Part shown: positions 1 to 11,554 of the stretch, piece by piece
Layout: every line of letters begins with the position of its first letter
Numbering within the stretch: position 1 is the stretch's first letter
From: Deroplatys truncata
Taxonomy: Eukaryota; Arthropoda; Insecta; Mantodea; Mantidae
DNA: 64,000 nt
NCBI GenBank assembly: GCA_030765065.1
Contig: CM060977.1
Coordinates: forward strand, 100,333,795 to 100,397,794
Direction: 5' to 3'
The notes under the pieces: generated by a model
The model's input: the letters and a program-made list of their open reading frames with translations, nothing else
Databases searched by the model: none
What the model was told of the DNA's origin: nothing
Position numbers and translations under genes: made by a program

Positions 1-19
1 GCAACGACCGAGGCAGTTC

Positions 20-150
20 GCAGCTGATAAAGTACCATGGGCACTTCTTGCGCTGCTGCTGCTGCGCAGTGACATAATACCGAGGTCACTGCCAGCCGGG
101 CGATACGCATATAAGGCGGTTGTGGGCTTGGTATGAAATGAACGCACTGT
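20..150 (+). repeat. Short dispersed repeat, copy 1
   Basis: A stretch sharing clear similarity with the reverse complement of 6607-6735. Both hold the core CATATAAGGCGGTTGTGG and an upstream GAGGTCACTG. The family is unclassified. The TATA-like ATATAAGG could be chance. Confidence 0.6.
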
Positions 151-151
151 A

Positions 152-468
152 TGTGGTATTTTAATCAAAATTGTTCTTAATTAAAATACCATGAAAGTTA
201 TTTTGTAGAAAAGAAACAATATGATAAATCTTCCATGTAAATGCAATTGGGGGTGGGAATTTGCTGGAAAATCTTCGTCTCGTATCTTTGAAGATACTGA
301 ATCTAAATACCAAGTTGCTATCTCAGACTCACACAAAGATGACGTTTTTCTAAACATGGTTTTATTCAAGGGGCCTCAAAACATGCATTTTCGGTGATAT
401 CTCGGTATCGAACTTTGAGTGAAATGCAATTCTGTCCCCATCTACTACGTAGGTGGCAGAGAAAGTAA
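152..468 (+). repeat. Family H, B half
   Basis: Carries the B-half landmarks in order: tattttaatcaaaattgtt, ccatgtaaa, cttcgtctcgtatctttg, cctcaaaacatgc, tctcggtatcga and the 3' arm gcagagaaagtaa. The CA tract is nearly lost and the A half is absent. Confidence 0.8.
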
Positions 469-1077
469 CCCAGATATGTTTAACTCCAAGAACACCTTTA
501 TTTCACCTATATGGAAATATCTGCGTTTTTTGTATTGTAAGATTTTATCTATTTCTTGCGGTTTACCACTTTTGTCATTCGTAATGAAGAGGACTTCAAA
601 GGCCTTCGTAGAATATTTCAGATATAAATTTCATTTTTCATGCAGATATCTCAAATGTATGGTATTTTAATGAGAATTGTTGGAGCTATTTTTGAGAAAA
701 TAAAAAACAATTATTTTTTTCGTTATAAAGAATAGTTAAGGCTTGGAAGACTTTCTTTAAAACCTTCGTATACAATCCTTGTAGAATAAATACTGATTTT
801 AAATATTGAAGTAATAATTAAAATTATTAATTAAAACTTTCAAATTCAAGAAGAAAAAAATATTATTTTACTGTGTCTTGTTCATAGACAGACAGACACA
901 TACACACACAGATACACACACATACACGCACACGTACACGCACACGTGAAAGGGTTCCTAATGTTTTTTATTCAGGGAAACTTAAAACTTTAATTCCAGT
1001 GTAATCTCCGTATCAAAATTTTGGGTGGAATGCAATACTTTGCCCACTTAATATTGATAAACAGTAGTAAGCAAAAA
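469..1077 (+). repeat. Family H, diverged copy with internal interruption
   Basis: Starts directly after the preceding copy's 3' end, so the two are head to tail. The middle and B half are recognisable, with a long CA-rich tract at about 887-945. About 718-865 does not match the family and looks like a small insertion. The 3' hairpin is decayed. Confidence 0.7.
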
Positions 1078-1660
1078 ATTAAGTCTTAACTCATAAGCAC
1101 ACTGGGTGTGGTATGCTTGTTTATTTAAATGGTTTAATTATGGTAGTATTATGTCGCTAATGCTTTATAGGTAGCTGGTTTCATTAATACGTAAAAATAA
1201 ATTTCAAAGTAATCAGTAGTGTGAAATATTTTATGAGTGTATAAGCTATATATTTATAGCTTCATAAAAAGAGCGGCATTTTGTAAATTGAAAAGTTAAA
1301 TGCTGGCAAAATCCATACACTCATTTACGATGCTATTTAGTTTTGGGGAGGATAGCGATTATAATTCGGGGACGTGTGCGATTGTGATGCAATAATTTTG
1401 GACACTATATGAATGGCACATAACTTTGTCAAAATTAAAGTCCACTAATGTGATGTTTAGACAGGCATAGGCTGCAATATTATAAAGTAGGCTCGTCGGC
1501 AAAGCTACTCCAGTTAATAACTTCTAGGGATCTTAAACCAAACTAAATATCTTTGGAGTATTAAAAACGACGCAGTATTGCATACAACATATACAGATTG
1601 TGGAATAACATTCCTATTAGGGTTAATTGTATCTAAAGCGGCTCTTTCACATATTAAAAA

Positions 1661-1699
1661 CATGCATTCAATGACCTTCTCTACCCACTATCCTTTATT
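1661..1699 (+). repeat. Family H, 5' end fragment
   Basis: Only the first about 40 bases of an A half (accttctctacccactatc) remain before an inverted copy begins at 1700. It looks like a copy cut by, or lost next to, that insertion. Confidence 0.55.
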
Positions 1700-2507
1700 A
1701 CTTTCTCTACCACGTACATAGTAAATAGAGACAGTATTGCATTCCACTCAAACATTTCATACCTACATTTCACCGGAAATACTTGTTTTGAATACCTTAA
1801 TCCGAAAATGTGTTTTTAGAAAACGTTCCGTGTGCATATGAGCAGCATAATTCAAAAACGAAAGGTCGGAAAAATACCAAACTTAGTATTTAATTGCACC
1901 ATCTTGAAAACATGCGACACAGAGATTTCAGGAACATTCTTCCACCCAGCTACCCTTTACATATGACATTTTTTCTAAATTTTATATTTTCTAAAAAATG
2001 GCTCTAAGAATTTTGAATAAGATACATACATGAAAATAAAAATATATATATATATATTGATTTTTCTGTGAATAACCTGTAAAGTCCTGATCATTTTGTA
2101 TAATCTTGTATAACTGGTAAAGATAAGTGATAGATGAAAACGTACCACACAAAAAAATGTAGATCCCTTTAAAACACAACTTATTTCAAGTAAATTTTTT
2201 ATGATATCAGCCATTTCCAAGATAACCGTTTTTAATGTTTCGAATTGTTCAATGCCTTTGCAATTCCTTTAAAATCCTGTCGATTTTCAGGTGTTTCTCG
2301 CGATTTTAAGGCCAGCGTATAGCGTCCAGTTCTGAAACACTTGGTTATCGCTATTACCTTTGTTTCTATAATGAAATGAGTATTGTAGCTACTTCTGCAA
2401 AAGTTTATCTCAATTAGAATGAAGTAGATGGAAAATTAAACTTTAGTTTAATTTGTTTACCACTAATAAACGATAGGGGTAAAGAAACTTATATGAATGA
2501 AACAACA
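1700..2507 (-). repeat. Family H, nearly full length, inverted
   Basis: Read on the minus strand it holds the complete order: 5' motif, A half, B half and a well preserved 3' hairpin (actttctctac at 1700-1710 facing the atagagac arm). The internal microsatellite is reduced to a short remnant. Open frames here are chance. Confidence 0.85.
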
Positions 2508-2717
2508 GAATTTTTTATACAGCTTCTATAAGCTTTTCTTATAGAAGCCTATATTGCTATGAATCTTTCCTGAAACAATTTCATTGCTAGGAACAGGAGT
2601 TTTAAGTTATAGTAATCCCTTTAACATATATACATTTATGCATTGAAAACCTCCATAATACATGGGCATATTTATGTGCATAACAAGTATTAAGACTACA
2701 TATTGACGAAATAAAAA

Positions 2718-2935
2718 TATACTGTGTTACATTCAACGACTTTCTCTACACATTTTACAACAATTATTCTGTCCACTTCATGTTAATCAAGATAAACATT
2801 TGCTGAAATGGTTTTATTACATATTTCCTTGAAGGCACAAGGGCATTAGTGCATTAAGCGATACTCGAGTGCTTTAAGAGTGTGTCGCTATGTGACAGCC
2901 TTTGAAATTTCATTCTTTTGGCATGACCATAAGAG
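2718..2935 (+). repeat. Family H, A half only
   Basis: Begins at tgtgttacattcaacgac and ttctctacac, follows the A half through the cttcatgttaatcaagata block, and stops where the next copy starts. Confidence 0.7.
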
Positions 2936-2942
2936 AAAAAAA

Positions 2943-3820
2943 TCTGATGTGTTACACTCACATGACTTTCTCTACTCTTGTACAATCTATTTTTACAAAC
3001 GCCTATTCTCCATATGCTTCATATTAATCGAGATATCGAGATGTCCATCTTATTTGTAATTTTCTTGTAGATGCAAGGGGAATATGGTAGCTTTTAAGCC
3101 ATAGTCAAATATTTGAACGCTGGTTGCTATGTGGCGCATTCCATTCTCTTTGCATGTCCAGGACATAAAAAAATGAATAACGAATTTGAGAAAAAGTATA
3201 AGTATTGGAAAATTTAAGGAAATAACAAGCAATATCTCGAAAACGGTTCACTCAACAAAAAAAATGTATATTATATAAGTTGTGTATTTTAACGCGATCT
3301 ACATTTTTTGTGTAGTAAAATTTTGTCTATCTCTTATGGTTTACCAGTTATGCAAAAGTCGTTCATAATGAAGAATACTTTTGTAGACATTCCAAGAAAT
3401 TTCGAGATATACATTTCATTTCTCATGACATTATCTTAAACATATGATATTTTCATCAAAATCGTTAGCCATTTTTGAGAAAATTAAAATTTTCGAAAAA
3501 TGTTCCATGTAAAGGGTAGTCTGGGGTGGGGGGATTTTCTTGAAAATCTTCGTGTCGTATCTCTGGAAGATACTGAACGTAAATACCAAGTTTGGTGTTT
3601 ATCCGACTGTTAGTTTTTGAGTTATGCTGTTCACAGACACACACACAGACACACACACAGACACACACACACAGACACACACACGGACATGTTTCCAAAA
3701 ATGCGTTTTTTGGATTCAGGAGGTCTCAAAACATATATTTCCGATGAAATCTCGGTATCGAATTTTTGGGTGGAATGCAATACTTCCCCTACTTACTATA
3801 CGTAGTAGAGAAAGTAAAAA
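2943..3820 (+). mobile_element. Family H, full-length reference copy (subfamily 2)
   Basis: The best example of the dominant repeat. Visible parts: 5' end TCTGATGTGTTAC; subterminal ACTTTCTCTAC at 2965-2975; A half; the central cgatctacattttttgtgtag block; B half with tggtgtttatccgac; a CA/CAGA microsatellite at about 3632-3684; cctcaaaacatatatttcc; then a 3' hairpin whose right arm GTAGAGAAAGT lies at 3805-3815, followed by AAAAA. There is no coding capacity and no long terminal inverted repeat. Subterminal inverted motif, internal microsatellite and 3' stem-loop together match non-autonomous Helentron-type (HINE/DINE-1-like) elements; a MITE of another class is the alternative. Subfamily 2 differs from the common one in the A half. 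Other subfamily 2 copies are at 8023-8912, 10543-11227 and 48145-48986. Confidence 0.75.
3632..3684. repeat. (CA)/(CAGA) microsatellite inside family H
   Basis: An interrupted CA/CAGA tract at the position where nearly all B halves carry one. Length differs from copy to copy, as expected for slippage within an element. Confidence 0.9.
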
Positions 3821-4675
3821 TTGTGACGTGTTACGTTCAATTACCTTCTCTACCATCTATCGCTTATTAGTGTGTATTCCAATGATTCTTACGAATGTTT
3901 ATTTTCCTGTCTACTTCATTGTAATCCAGATAAACGTTGCCATAAATAGCTACATTACACATTTCTTATAGATACAAAGGGAATAGTGATAGTCAAACGT
4001 TAAAGAACTGGACGCTATATGCTGGTCTTAAAATTCCAGATTGTTTCCATAACATCGCTAGAAACAGCTGAAAATCAAAGGACTGGAATGCTTTAAGCAC
4101 TGAACAATTCTATCCATTAACAACGGATATGGCTTATGCCACAGAAACGTTATCCGAAATAAATTTGTGCTTTAAAGAGACGTGCATTGTTTACAAGTTA
4201 TGCACGGTAATATACATTTCCTTCCGAATGAAGAGGGATTCACAAGCTATTCTCTGAAAATCCAATATATACATTTTGTTTGTCATGTAAATGTCTTTAA
4301 CCAAAATTCGTTAGAGCAATTTTACAGAAAATAAAACATTTCGAAGAATGTTCCATGTGAAGAATCCATTGAAGTGGGAGGATTTTCTTGAAAGTCTTCA
4401 TGTCTCTTCTTTAGAAGGTACTGTACCTAAATAGCAAATTTGGTATTTATCCGAAATTTTGTTTTTGAGTTTGCTGTTCACACACACACATGCATAGAGG
4501 GGGAGAAAAACACACATACACACTCCAACATTTTTTTAAAATGCCCTTTTTATTCAGGTGGCCTCAAAATATGTATTTCCGGTGAAATCTCAATAACAAA
4601 TTCTTGGTTGGAATGCAACATCTCTATCTCATCTACCTACTATGTATTACGTAGTAGAGTAATTAATGTAAAAAA
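3821..4675 (+). repeat. Family H, full length, second in tandem
   Basis: Starts at ttgtgacgtgttacgttc immediately after the AAAAA of the copy before it and ends at acgtagtagagtaatt. It belongs to the common subfamily, with the A-half landmarks agaactggacgctatatgct and agaaacagctgaaaatc. The CA tract is short (about 4478-4525). Confidence 0.85.
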
Positions 4676-5491
4676 TCTCATATTCATTCTCTACCCGCTT
4701 TCGTTTATTAGACGTATACAAATCATACTTACTCAAACTTAGTTTTCTATCTACTACATTTTAATACAAACAAACCCTTACAGAAATAGCTAGATTACAC
4801 ATTTCGTTATAGATACAAAGAGAACAGCGACAGTCAAATGTTTAAGAAGTGGACGCTATACGCTGGCCTCAAAATTCCATACTGTTTTCATGTAATCGCG
4901 AGAAACAACTGAATGTTGAACGGACCTTAAGAGAATGCCAAGAAATATACAGTTCGAACTTTTAATAACGGACATCTCAGAAACGGCTTATGCCACGAAA
5001 AGAACTTATTTCAAACTTATCCATATTTTTTGTGTAGTACGATTTCGTCTATCGCTTACGGTTTACCAATTATACAAGATTATACAGAACTCCTTCCAAA
5101 TGAAAAGGACTTCATAGGCTGTTACCCGAAAATTCAAGATATACATTTTGTTTGTAATGTAATTATCTTTCATATATGTTATTTTAAACAAAACCGTTTT
5201 CTTTAACACAAAAAATTTCGTAAAACTTCCAAGTAAGTGTAGTTTGAAAATCTTTGTGTCGCATCTTTGGAAGATATTGAAACTATATACCAAGTTTGGT
5301 ATTTATACGATTTTTCGTTTTGAGTTATGCTGTTCACAGGCACACAGACACACATTGGGGTATATTTCCAAAAATGCTTTATTTGGATTCATGGAGTCTC
5401 AAAGCATGCATTTCCGGTGAAATCTCGGTATCGAATTTTTGGTTGGAACGCAGTATTCTGCTACTTACTATACGTAGTAGAGAAAGCAAAA
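4676..5491 (+). repeat. Family H, full length, third in tandem
   Basis: Follows the second copy without spacer and ends in cgtagtagagaaagcaaaa. The A half has aactggacgctatacgc and the B half ends with the hairpin arms around ctacttactatacgtag. The CA tract is short. Confidence 0.85.
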
Positions 5492-5592
5492 CGAATAGCG
5501 ATTTTCCTCTTGAGAAGTGGCTAGAAAACTTAACACTTGTAAGTACAGTTTGTAGAGGATTGAATAGAAAAGGTTATGTGACAGCAACGTAT

Positions 5593-5735
5593 TAGGTTTT
5601 CTTAAAATGCTTTTTCTTTTATATTCACGGAGAGTTGAAAGATGTATTTCTAATGAAATTTTGCTATACAATTTTGGGATGAAATGCAATACTTCCTCTA
5701 CTTACTGCAGATAAGTAGTAGAGAAAGGAATTTAA
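5593..5735 (+). repeat. Family H, 3' end fragment
   Basis: Only the last about 140 bases are recognisable: ttcacggagagttgaaag, ggatgaaatgcaatactt and the hairpin with right arm gtagtagagaaagg. Confidence 0.75.
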
Positions 5736-6606
5736 ACGTCATATAAATAAACATGTGTTACATTTAGTTAAACATTTAGGCCAGCGTTTTTAATTTTCGA
5801 GCACGAATTACTGCTTCTTCCCTACCAGAGTTCAATGTTCCAGCGTGAACTTTATCCTTGGAGGTGAATGTGGCAAACTTTAAGTTTTGTTTTATGCTTT
5901 TAGATAGCGCTGGATTCCTATCGAAGGGTAAGTAATATTGTATCCTACATATTTTCCTTCCTCAGGTTACTAAATCTTCTTATCCCACTCTCTCCTTGGG
6001 CTTGCTTTCTCACGATTACTAACTGCAGAAGTTTAGCGGATGAAACTGTTTGGGTTAAGGCAGTTTGTACAGTCGGTGCTTTTGTTTGAAATATTTCCTT
6101 GTAACTTGTAAAGCTTCCGAGAAGGCATGAAAATATATTGACAAAGAAAATCAATTGTAAAGGAAAGGTTGTAAGTAAAAGTTGCGCCATGCTCCTTGGA
6201 GTGGAAGCTAATGGCCATGCAGGGCTAATAAATTTCCTTTGAACTGTCTCCCATAGGAACCTGCTGTTGCGTAGCATAGGAAATGCATAAAAACGAGATC
6301 ACATGAAAAAGAATTGGGATGGGGGTTGGCTTTTATAATGTATAAAGTTTTACGTTTAAAGCACTGTTGTATTCCAACCTAATATTGTTGCTATTTGTTA
6401 TGAAGCAGAAAAATTATTATAATATTAACGATCATTTAAATTTGAAGATTTACGTTATATGGAGGGTATATTGGAAGGTAAATAAAACATTTAAAGGAAT
6501 TCTTACATGTTTTATGATATTAAGCCCATACTTTTTCCTGCAAAAGCTGCAGAAAGGAGCAGATGCCAAAAGAACAATGAGATTGTAATGCCAGCACATA
6601 ATAAAG
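5736..6606. other. No recognisable feature
   Basis: AT-rich sequence. The longest open frame (minus strand, 5945-6277, 110 codons) matches no family I know and has no supporting context. Confidence 0.5.
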
Positions 6607-6735
6607 GGTCTTTGTTTTATGCCAGGGCCACAACCGCCTTATATGTGCATCGATCGAGACGACAGTGACCTCGTATTGTGCCACTGCACAGAAGCGGCGC
6701 AGGACGTTTCAAGGCTACGTTTATCGGATATGAGC
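6607..6735 (-). repeat. Short dispersed repeat, copy 2
   Basis: The reverse complement aligns with 20-150, including CATATAAGGCGGTTGTGG and CGAGGTCACTG. By eye I estimate three quarters or more identity over about 110 bases. Unclassified. Confidence 0.6.
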
Positions 6736-6740
6736 TGTGT

Positions 6741-8022
6741 AAGTCGTTGCTTTGTCTTCGTGTTGTGAAATGTTTCAACAGTACGTGTGTTGTGTGTGAT
6801 TTCATTAGGAATGTTATTTCTTATTGCCTGCAAAAACGTTTACGCTTGAATAGCGTATTTTTATATACGATACATCGTGAAAAACTGAAACATGTATACA
6901 GGTGTGTAGACAATTTCAGCAGCAATTTCCTGGTTATCCAGATAGGGTAGAGACTCTGAGACAATAATTTTAGAGCAACAGGATCGCTAAACACTAAAAA
7001 TCAAAGTTAATAGGAACAATCCCCACAGCACATACGAACGTAAGGACAATATAAAAGTATAAATTATGAACATTGCGCAAGAACAACTTATGTGTGTGAA
7101 TGGTAGTTTCATCCGACAATGTCAAGAATGTTTTCGCGCAGATGGACACCACTTTCAACAACACTTATAACAAGGTTAGTACTCATAACATATACTTTAC
7201 TAACACTCGTGAGTAAGTAACGCGGAAGTTACGGGACGGAAACTCCTGCAGTGTAGTAGACTGAATGAAGAGTACATTTTCGTGCTATCCTCGGCCTTGG
7301 CATAACACGAAGGTACTGTACAAACAACACCAAAGAAAATCTTCGGTGGATTGTTATCGTTTTCTGGGGTCTTTCGAGGCGTGTTCTTCACCTTACCTAT
7401 CGCAGAGTGTGATGGCTTGATAACACAGCAATAAGGGGGAAAAGATGGGAGTTGATGCCTTTGCTTTTTCTAGTGTTCTTGAAACCAAAACATGTTTATT
7501 GTCTCAGAAACAGTCATGCCGTATACTAGCGAAATTACTCGTGGACGTATCGTGGGTGTATGGGAGGCTGTTTGCACTGTTACCAATTACAACGGCAGTG
7601 CATAAAAGTGTTTTTATAGTAAAGTACTGGATAAACATATTCCAGGAAGTGCAGAAGACGGTCTACATACTCGTCAGAAAGTTGTCACTCCGTAAAACAT
7701 CCGCAGGTGATGATATTCGTTTACTAAATGCGAAGTACTCTTTTGTTATAACTACTGACCGTGTTTAGAAACTAGTGATACATATGCATATTTATATGGT
7801 TTACCGAATATGACATACATATTATGGCAATAAAATTGGGTTATGTTTTTGTCTACAATTCTGTTGTATTCCTATGATCAACAATATGTTAGCAAAGGCA
7901 TATTAACCAATTATAGTTTTAATTAGAGGGAAAACATGCTGCTTTATTTATTTATTATATAGTTATGTTTGCTTCTACTCAGCAACAAGCATTAATACCA
8001 TGTGAGAAAACAGAGCTGTTTA
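6741..8022. other. No recognisable feature
   Basis: Mixed-composition sequence without a family match. Open frames at 7445-7768 (plus, 107 codons) and 7200-7391 (minus) show no domain, signal or splice context that I can support. Confidence 0.5.
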
Positions 8023-8912
8023 TTACTTTCTCTACTACGTACAGTAAGTAGGGGAAGTATTGCATTCCACCCAAAAATTCGATACCGAGATTTCACCGGA
8101 AATACATGTTTTGAGACCTCCTGAATACAAAAAAAGCATTTTTGGAAACATGTCCGTGTGTGTGTCTGTGTGTGTGTGTGTCTGTGTGTCTGTGTGTCTG
8201 TGTGTCTGTGTGTGTGTCTGTGAACAGCATAACTCAAAAACTAACAGTCGGATAAACACCAAACTTGGTATTTAGGTTCAGTATCTTCCAGAGATACGAC
8301 ACGAAGATTTTCAAGAAAATCCGCCCACCCCAGACTACCCTTTACATGAAAGATTTTTCGAAAATTTTAATTTTCTCAAAAATGGCTCTAACGATTTTGA
8401 TTAAAATATCATATCTTTAAGATAATGTTATGAGAAATGAAATGTATATCTCGAATTTTCTGGGAATGTCTCCAAAAGTATTCTTCATTGTAAACGACTT
8501 TTGCATAACTGGTAAACCATAAGAGATAGACAAAATTTTACTACACAAAAAATGTAGATCGCATTAAAATACACAACTTATGTCATATACATTTCTTTTG
8601 TTGAGTGAACCGTTTTCGAGATATTGCTTGTTATTTCCTTAAACTTTCCAATACTTATACTTCTTCTCAAATTCCTTATTCATTTTTTTATGTCCTGGAC
8701 ATGCAAAGAGAATGGAATTCGCCACATAGCAACCAGCGTTCAAATATTTGACTATCGCTTAAAAGCTACCATGTTTCCCTTGCATCTACAAGAAAATTAC
8801 CAATAAGGTTGACATCTCGATATCTCGATTACATGAAGCGTATGGAGAATAGGCGTTTGTAAAAATAGATTGTACAAGAGTAGAGAAAGTCATGTGAGTG
8901 TAACACATCAGA
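8023..8912 (-). mobile_element. Family H, full length, inverted (subfamily 2)
   Basis: The minus strand follows 2943-3820 closely from TCTGATGTGTTACACTCAC to the 3' hairpin. Matching chance frames in the two copies (8624-8806 here, 3050-3232 there) differ at about one residue in ten, so the copies are recent relative to the rest. The microsatellite (about 8155-8222) is longer here and reads GTGTCT repeats on the plus strand. Confidence 0.88.
8155..8222. repeat. (TG)/(TGTC) microsatellite
   Basis: A long interrupted TG tract inside the inverted family H copy, with regularly spaced tctgtg units. Confidence 0.9.
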
Positions 8913-10055
8913 TTTTTTTTGTTATAAATATGCTATGTATTTAATGAATACCATTGAAACTTTAATTTGAAAATATTCTCTCACTGCACATTCTACATGA
9001 CGTTAACCTGGGCCTCATCAAGATTTCCCCTTAGCTTTTAACCCTTTCAAAGGTGTGTCCTGCACTAGTCGATAAGGTATGGGCTACCAATCACCATAAG
9101 AGGACTGTATGACAATATGAATTCACTCACTCTACCTCTTTCTCTTTTAGCCAATACCATCGAGAGTGTAAACATATATTTCGTTTCTATGCCATTTTGT
9201 AACCTTTGTTGTGGTTATTGGTGCAACTATTTAGCAGAAGGACTGACGCATCCTTGCACGGGGGTCTAAAGCAACCAATGAAATAGCATGGCTTGCAAGG
9301 CCATGTACAACGATAAATAATGTGACATAGACGCGAGGTGCAGTGAGATTTTCTTCGGCACTTGCCACCGCGGCGGCACACGCGGCGGCTGCCGCAGTTC
9401 GGGCTCCCACTGAAGCATTTATAATAACTCCACACATTCTTGTAGTTACAGTACAGTTAATAAGCAAAGGCTTATTATAAGAGATGCTATTAATGTTGTT
9501 CTCTATCCGCATAGCTAGCATCTTCTCAGGAAATTTCCACTCACATTTAAAAGTTCAATATCCTAAACTCGGTGAGTTTCTCGCCTGGAGTTTTCTTTTA
9601 CTTCTTTAAAATGTATGGGGTTAGTTGCATACACTCTATTTTTAAGTTCCCATATAGATAAATTTCACATACAGTTAAATCAGGGGATCGTGAGGGCCAT
9701 AGTTCCTTACTTAGCTACCCTAACTAAAACAGTTTCCTGAATGAAAGTTAATGCCTCATCAGCTGCAAGTGGGGCAGAAAAGCAGGTCATTGATTCTCCT
9801 ACAATTCAACCTGCAGTCGTTATATTCTCAATGGCTAAACCAGGGACCGTACTAATAGACTGACTGGTCTATTTTGAATTGCGACAGCAATATTGATAGA
9901 TTTTTTGACGGCTCATAATCTGATTTAATATTGTAAAGTATTGTATAAGTATTAGTAAGGTATTGAGGAAAGTGTAGCTGTATACCGATATATAAACACC
10001 CAATGCTTTAAAAGTCATTCACTTTATTTTGAAACCTCGTATATCATTTTACACA
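8913..10055. other. Mostly unassigned; GC-richer pocket at 9187-9521
   Basis: The pocket contains a 96-codon minus-strand frame (9231-9521) with an alanine-rich run. GCN triplet repeats alone would explain it, and I see no splice sites or homology that make it a gene. The rest is AT-rich and featureless to me. Confidence 0.45.
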
Positions 10056-10542
10056 TTTTTACTTTCTTTACTACGTACACAGTAGGTAGAGAAAGTATTG
10101 CATTATACCCAAAAATTCGATTCCGATACTTTACCGGAAATACGTGTTTTGAGGCCCCACTGAATAAAAAAGTTTTTAAAAAACTGTCCGTGTATGTATG
10201 TGAACAGCATAACTCAAAAACGAAAAGTCGGATACATACCAAAGTTGGTATTTAAGTTCACTACCTTCCAAAATTGCGACACAAAGATTTTCAAGAAAAT
10301 CTCCAGCCCCTAACTACCCTTCAGATGGTATACTTTTCGAAAATTTAGATGTTTTTAAAAAATAGCTGTAACGATTTTGTTTAAAATACCATATTTTAAA
10401 TATATTTACATGACAAATAAAATTTATATCTTGAATTTTCTGGGAACAACCTGTGAAGCCCTCTTCATTCGGAAGGCATCTTGTATAATCTTGTATAACG
10501 GTTAAACGTTAAGCAATAAACGAAAAGATACAACACAAAAAT
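10056..10542 (-). repeat. Family H, B half of a copy split by insertion
   Basis: Minus-strand 3' part, from the hairpin (actttctttactacg / ggtagagaaagt) to aacacaaaaat at 10542. Its continuation, the A half, resumes at 11228, so one inverted copy was opened by the plus-strand copy between them. Confidence 0.85.
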
Positions 10543-11227
10543 TCTGATGAGTTACACTCACATGACTTTCACTACTCTTGTACAAACTATTTTACAAGCA
10601 CTTATTCTCCATCTACTTCATGTTAATTGAGATAAGCATTTGCAGACTCTATCTTATTGCAAATTTTCTTGTAGGTGTAAGGGGAATATATATATTTGCA
10701 AGGGAAATATAGAAATACAGTAGCCTTTAAGCATAGACATATCTCTTAATAGCTGGTTGCTATGTGCAGCACCATTCTCTTTGTCACAGATTAATACTCT
10801 TTGCATATCCAAGACAAAATAACGAATTCCCATTTGAGAAAAAGTATAAGTATTGAAAATTTAAGGGAATAACAAGCAATATCTCGAAAATGGTACATTC
10901 AATAAAATAAATATATATGACATAAATTGTGCTATCTACACTTTTTGTGTAGTAAAATTTTGTCTATCTCACATGGTTTACCAGTTATACAAAGGTTGTT
11001 CACAATGAAGAATACTTTTGGAGACATTCCCAGAAAACTCGAGATATACATTTCATTTTTCATGAAAATATCTTAAACATATGATATTTTAATAAAAATC
11101 GTTAGAGCCTTTTTGGATTCAGGCGGGCTCAAAACATATATTTCCGGTGAAATCTCGGTATCGAATTTTTAGGTGGAATACAATACCTACTTCTCCTACT
11201 TACTATACGAAGTAGAGGAAGTAAAAA
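10543..11227 (+). mobile_element. Family H copy nested inside another family H copy
   Basis: A subfamily 2 copy with part of its B half, including the CA tract, deleted. It starts TCTGATGAGTTAC and ends GAAGTAAAAA. The flanks, acacaaaaat on the left and tgtagatctc on the right, together rebuild the uninterrupted family sequence acacaaaaatgtagatc. The nest therefore fixes both ends of the element to within one or two bases and shows that no long target duplication was made. Confidence 0.85.
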
Positions 11228-11484
11228 TGTAGATCTCTTTAAAACACTAATTTACTTAAAATAAGTTTTTTCTATGAAATAACCCATTTCTGGATATCCG
11301 TTATTATAGATTAAAATTGTTCAATACTTGTCATTCCTTTAGTCTCATCGATTTTCAATTGTTTCTCGCGATTTCATGGAAACAGCGTGGATTTTAATAG
11401 CTTCCAGTTCTTAAACATTTGACTATCGCTAATCTGTCTGTATCCATAATGAAATATGTAATGTAGCTATAGGGAAACACGTTC
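11228..11484 (-). repeat. Family H, A half of the split copy
   Basis: Starts tgtagatctctttaaaacac and runs through ggatatccgttatt, tttctcgcgatttcatg and aacatttgactatcgct. It continues the copy interrupted at 10542. Confidence 0.85.
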
Positions 11485-11554
11485 TATTATAACACAAATA
11501 TCTACTCCTTGTTTCACTATATAATAAAAATGTTCCAACGAATTTTGGAGATCT

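Noticed and set aside
3617-3971. Frames with long His-Thr-Arg or Cys-Val repeats across CA tracts
   Set aside because: They are translations of the microsatellite in family H and recur wherever that tract is long (for example 7992-8262 and 3465-3698).
5945-6277. 110-codon minus-strand frame
   Set aside because: No recognisable domain, no splice or promoter context, and unbroken frames of this length occur by chance across 64 kb in six frames.
7445-7768. 107-codon plus-strand frame
   Set aside because: Composition and sequence show no family signature; there is no second supporting feature nearby.
9231-9521. Alanine-rich 96-codon minus-strand frame in a GC-richer pocket
   Set aside because: GCN triplet repetition explains the open frame; no homology or exon borders are visible.
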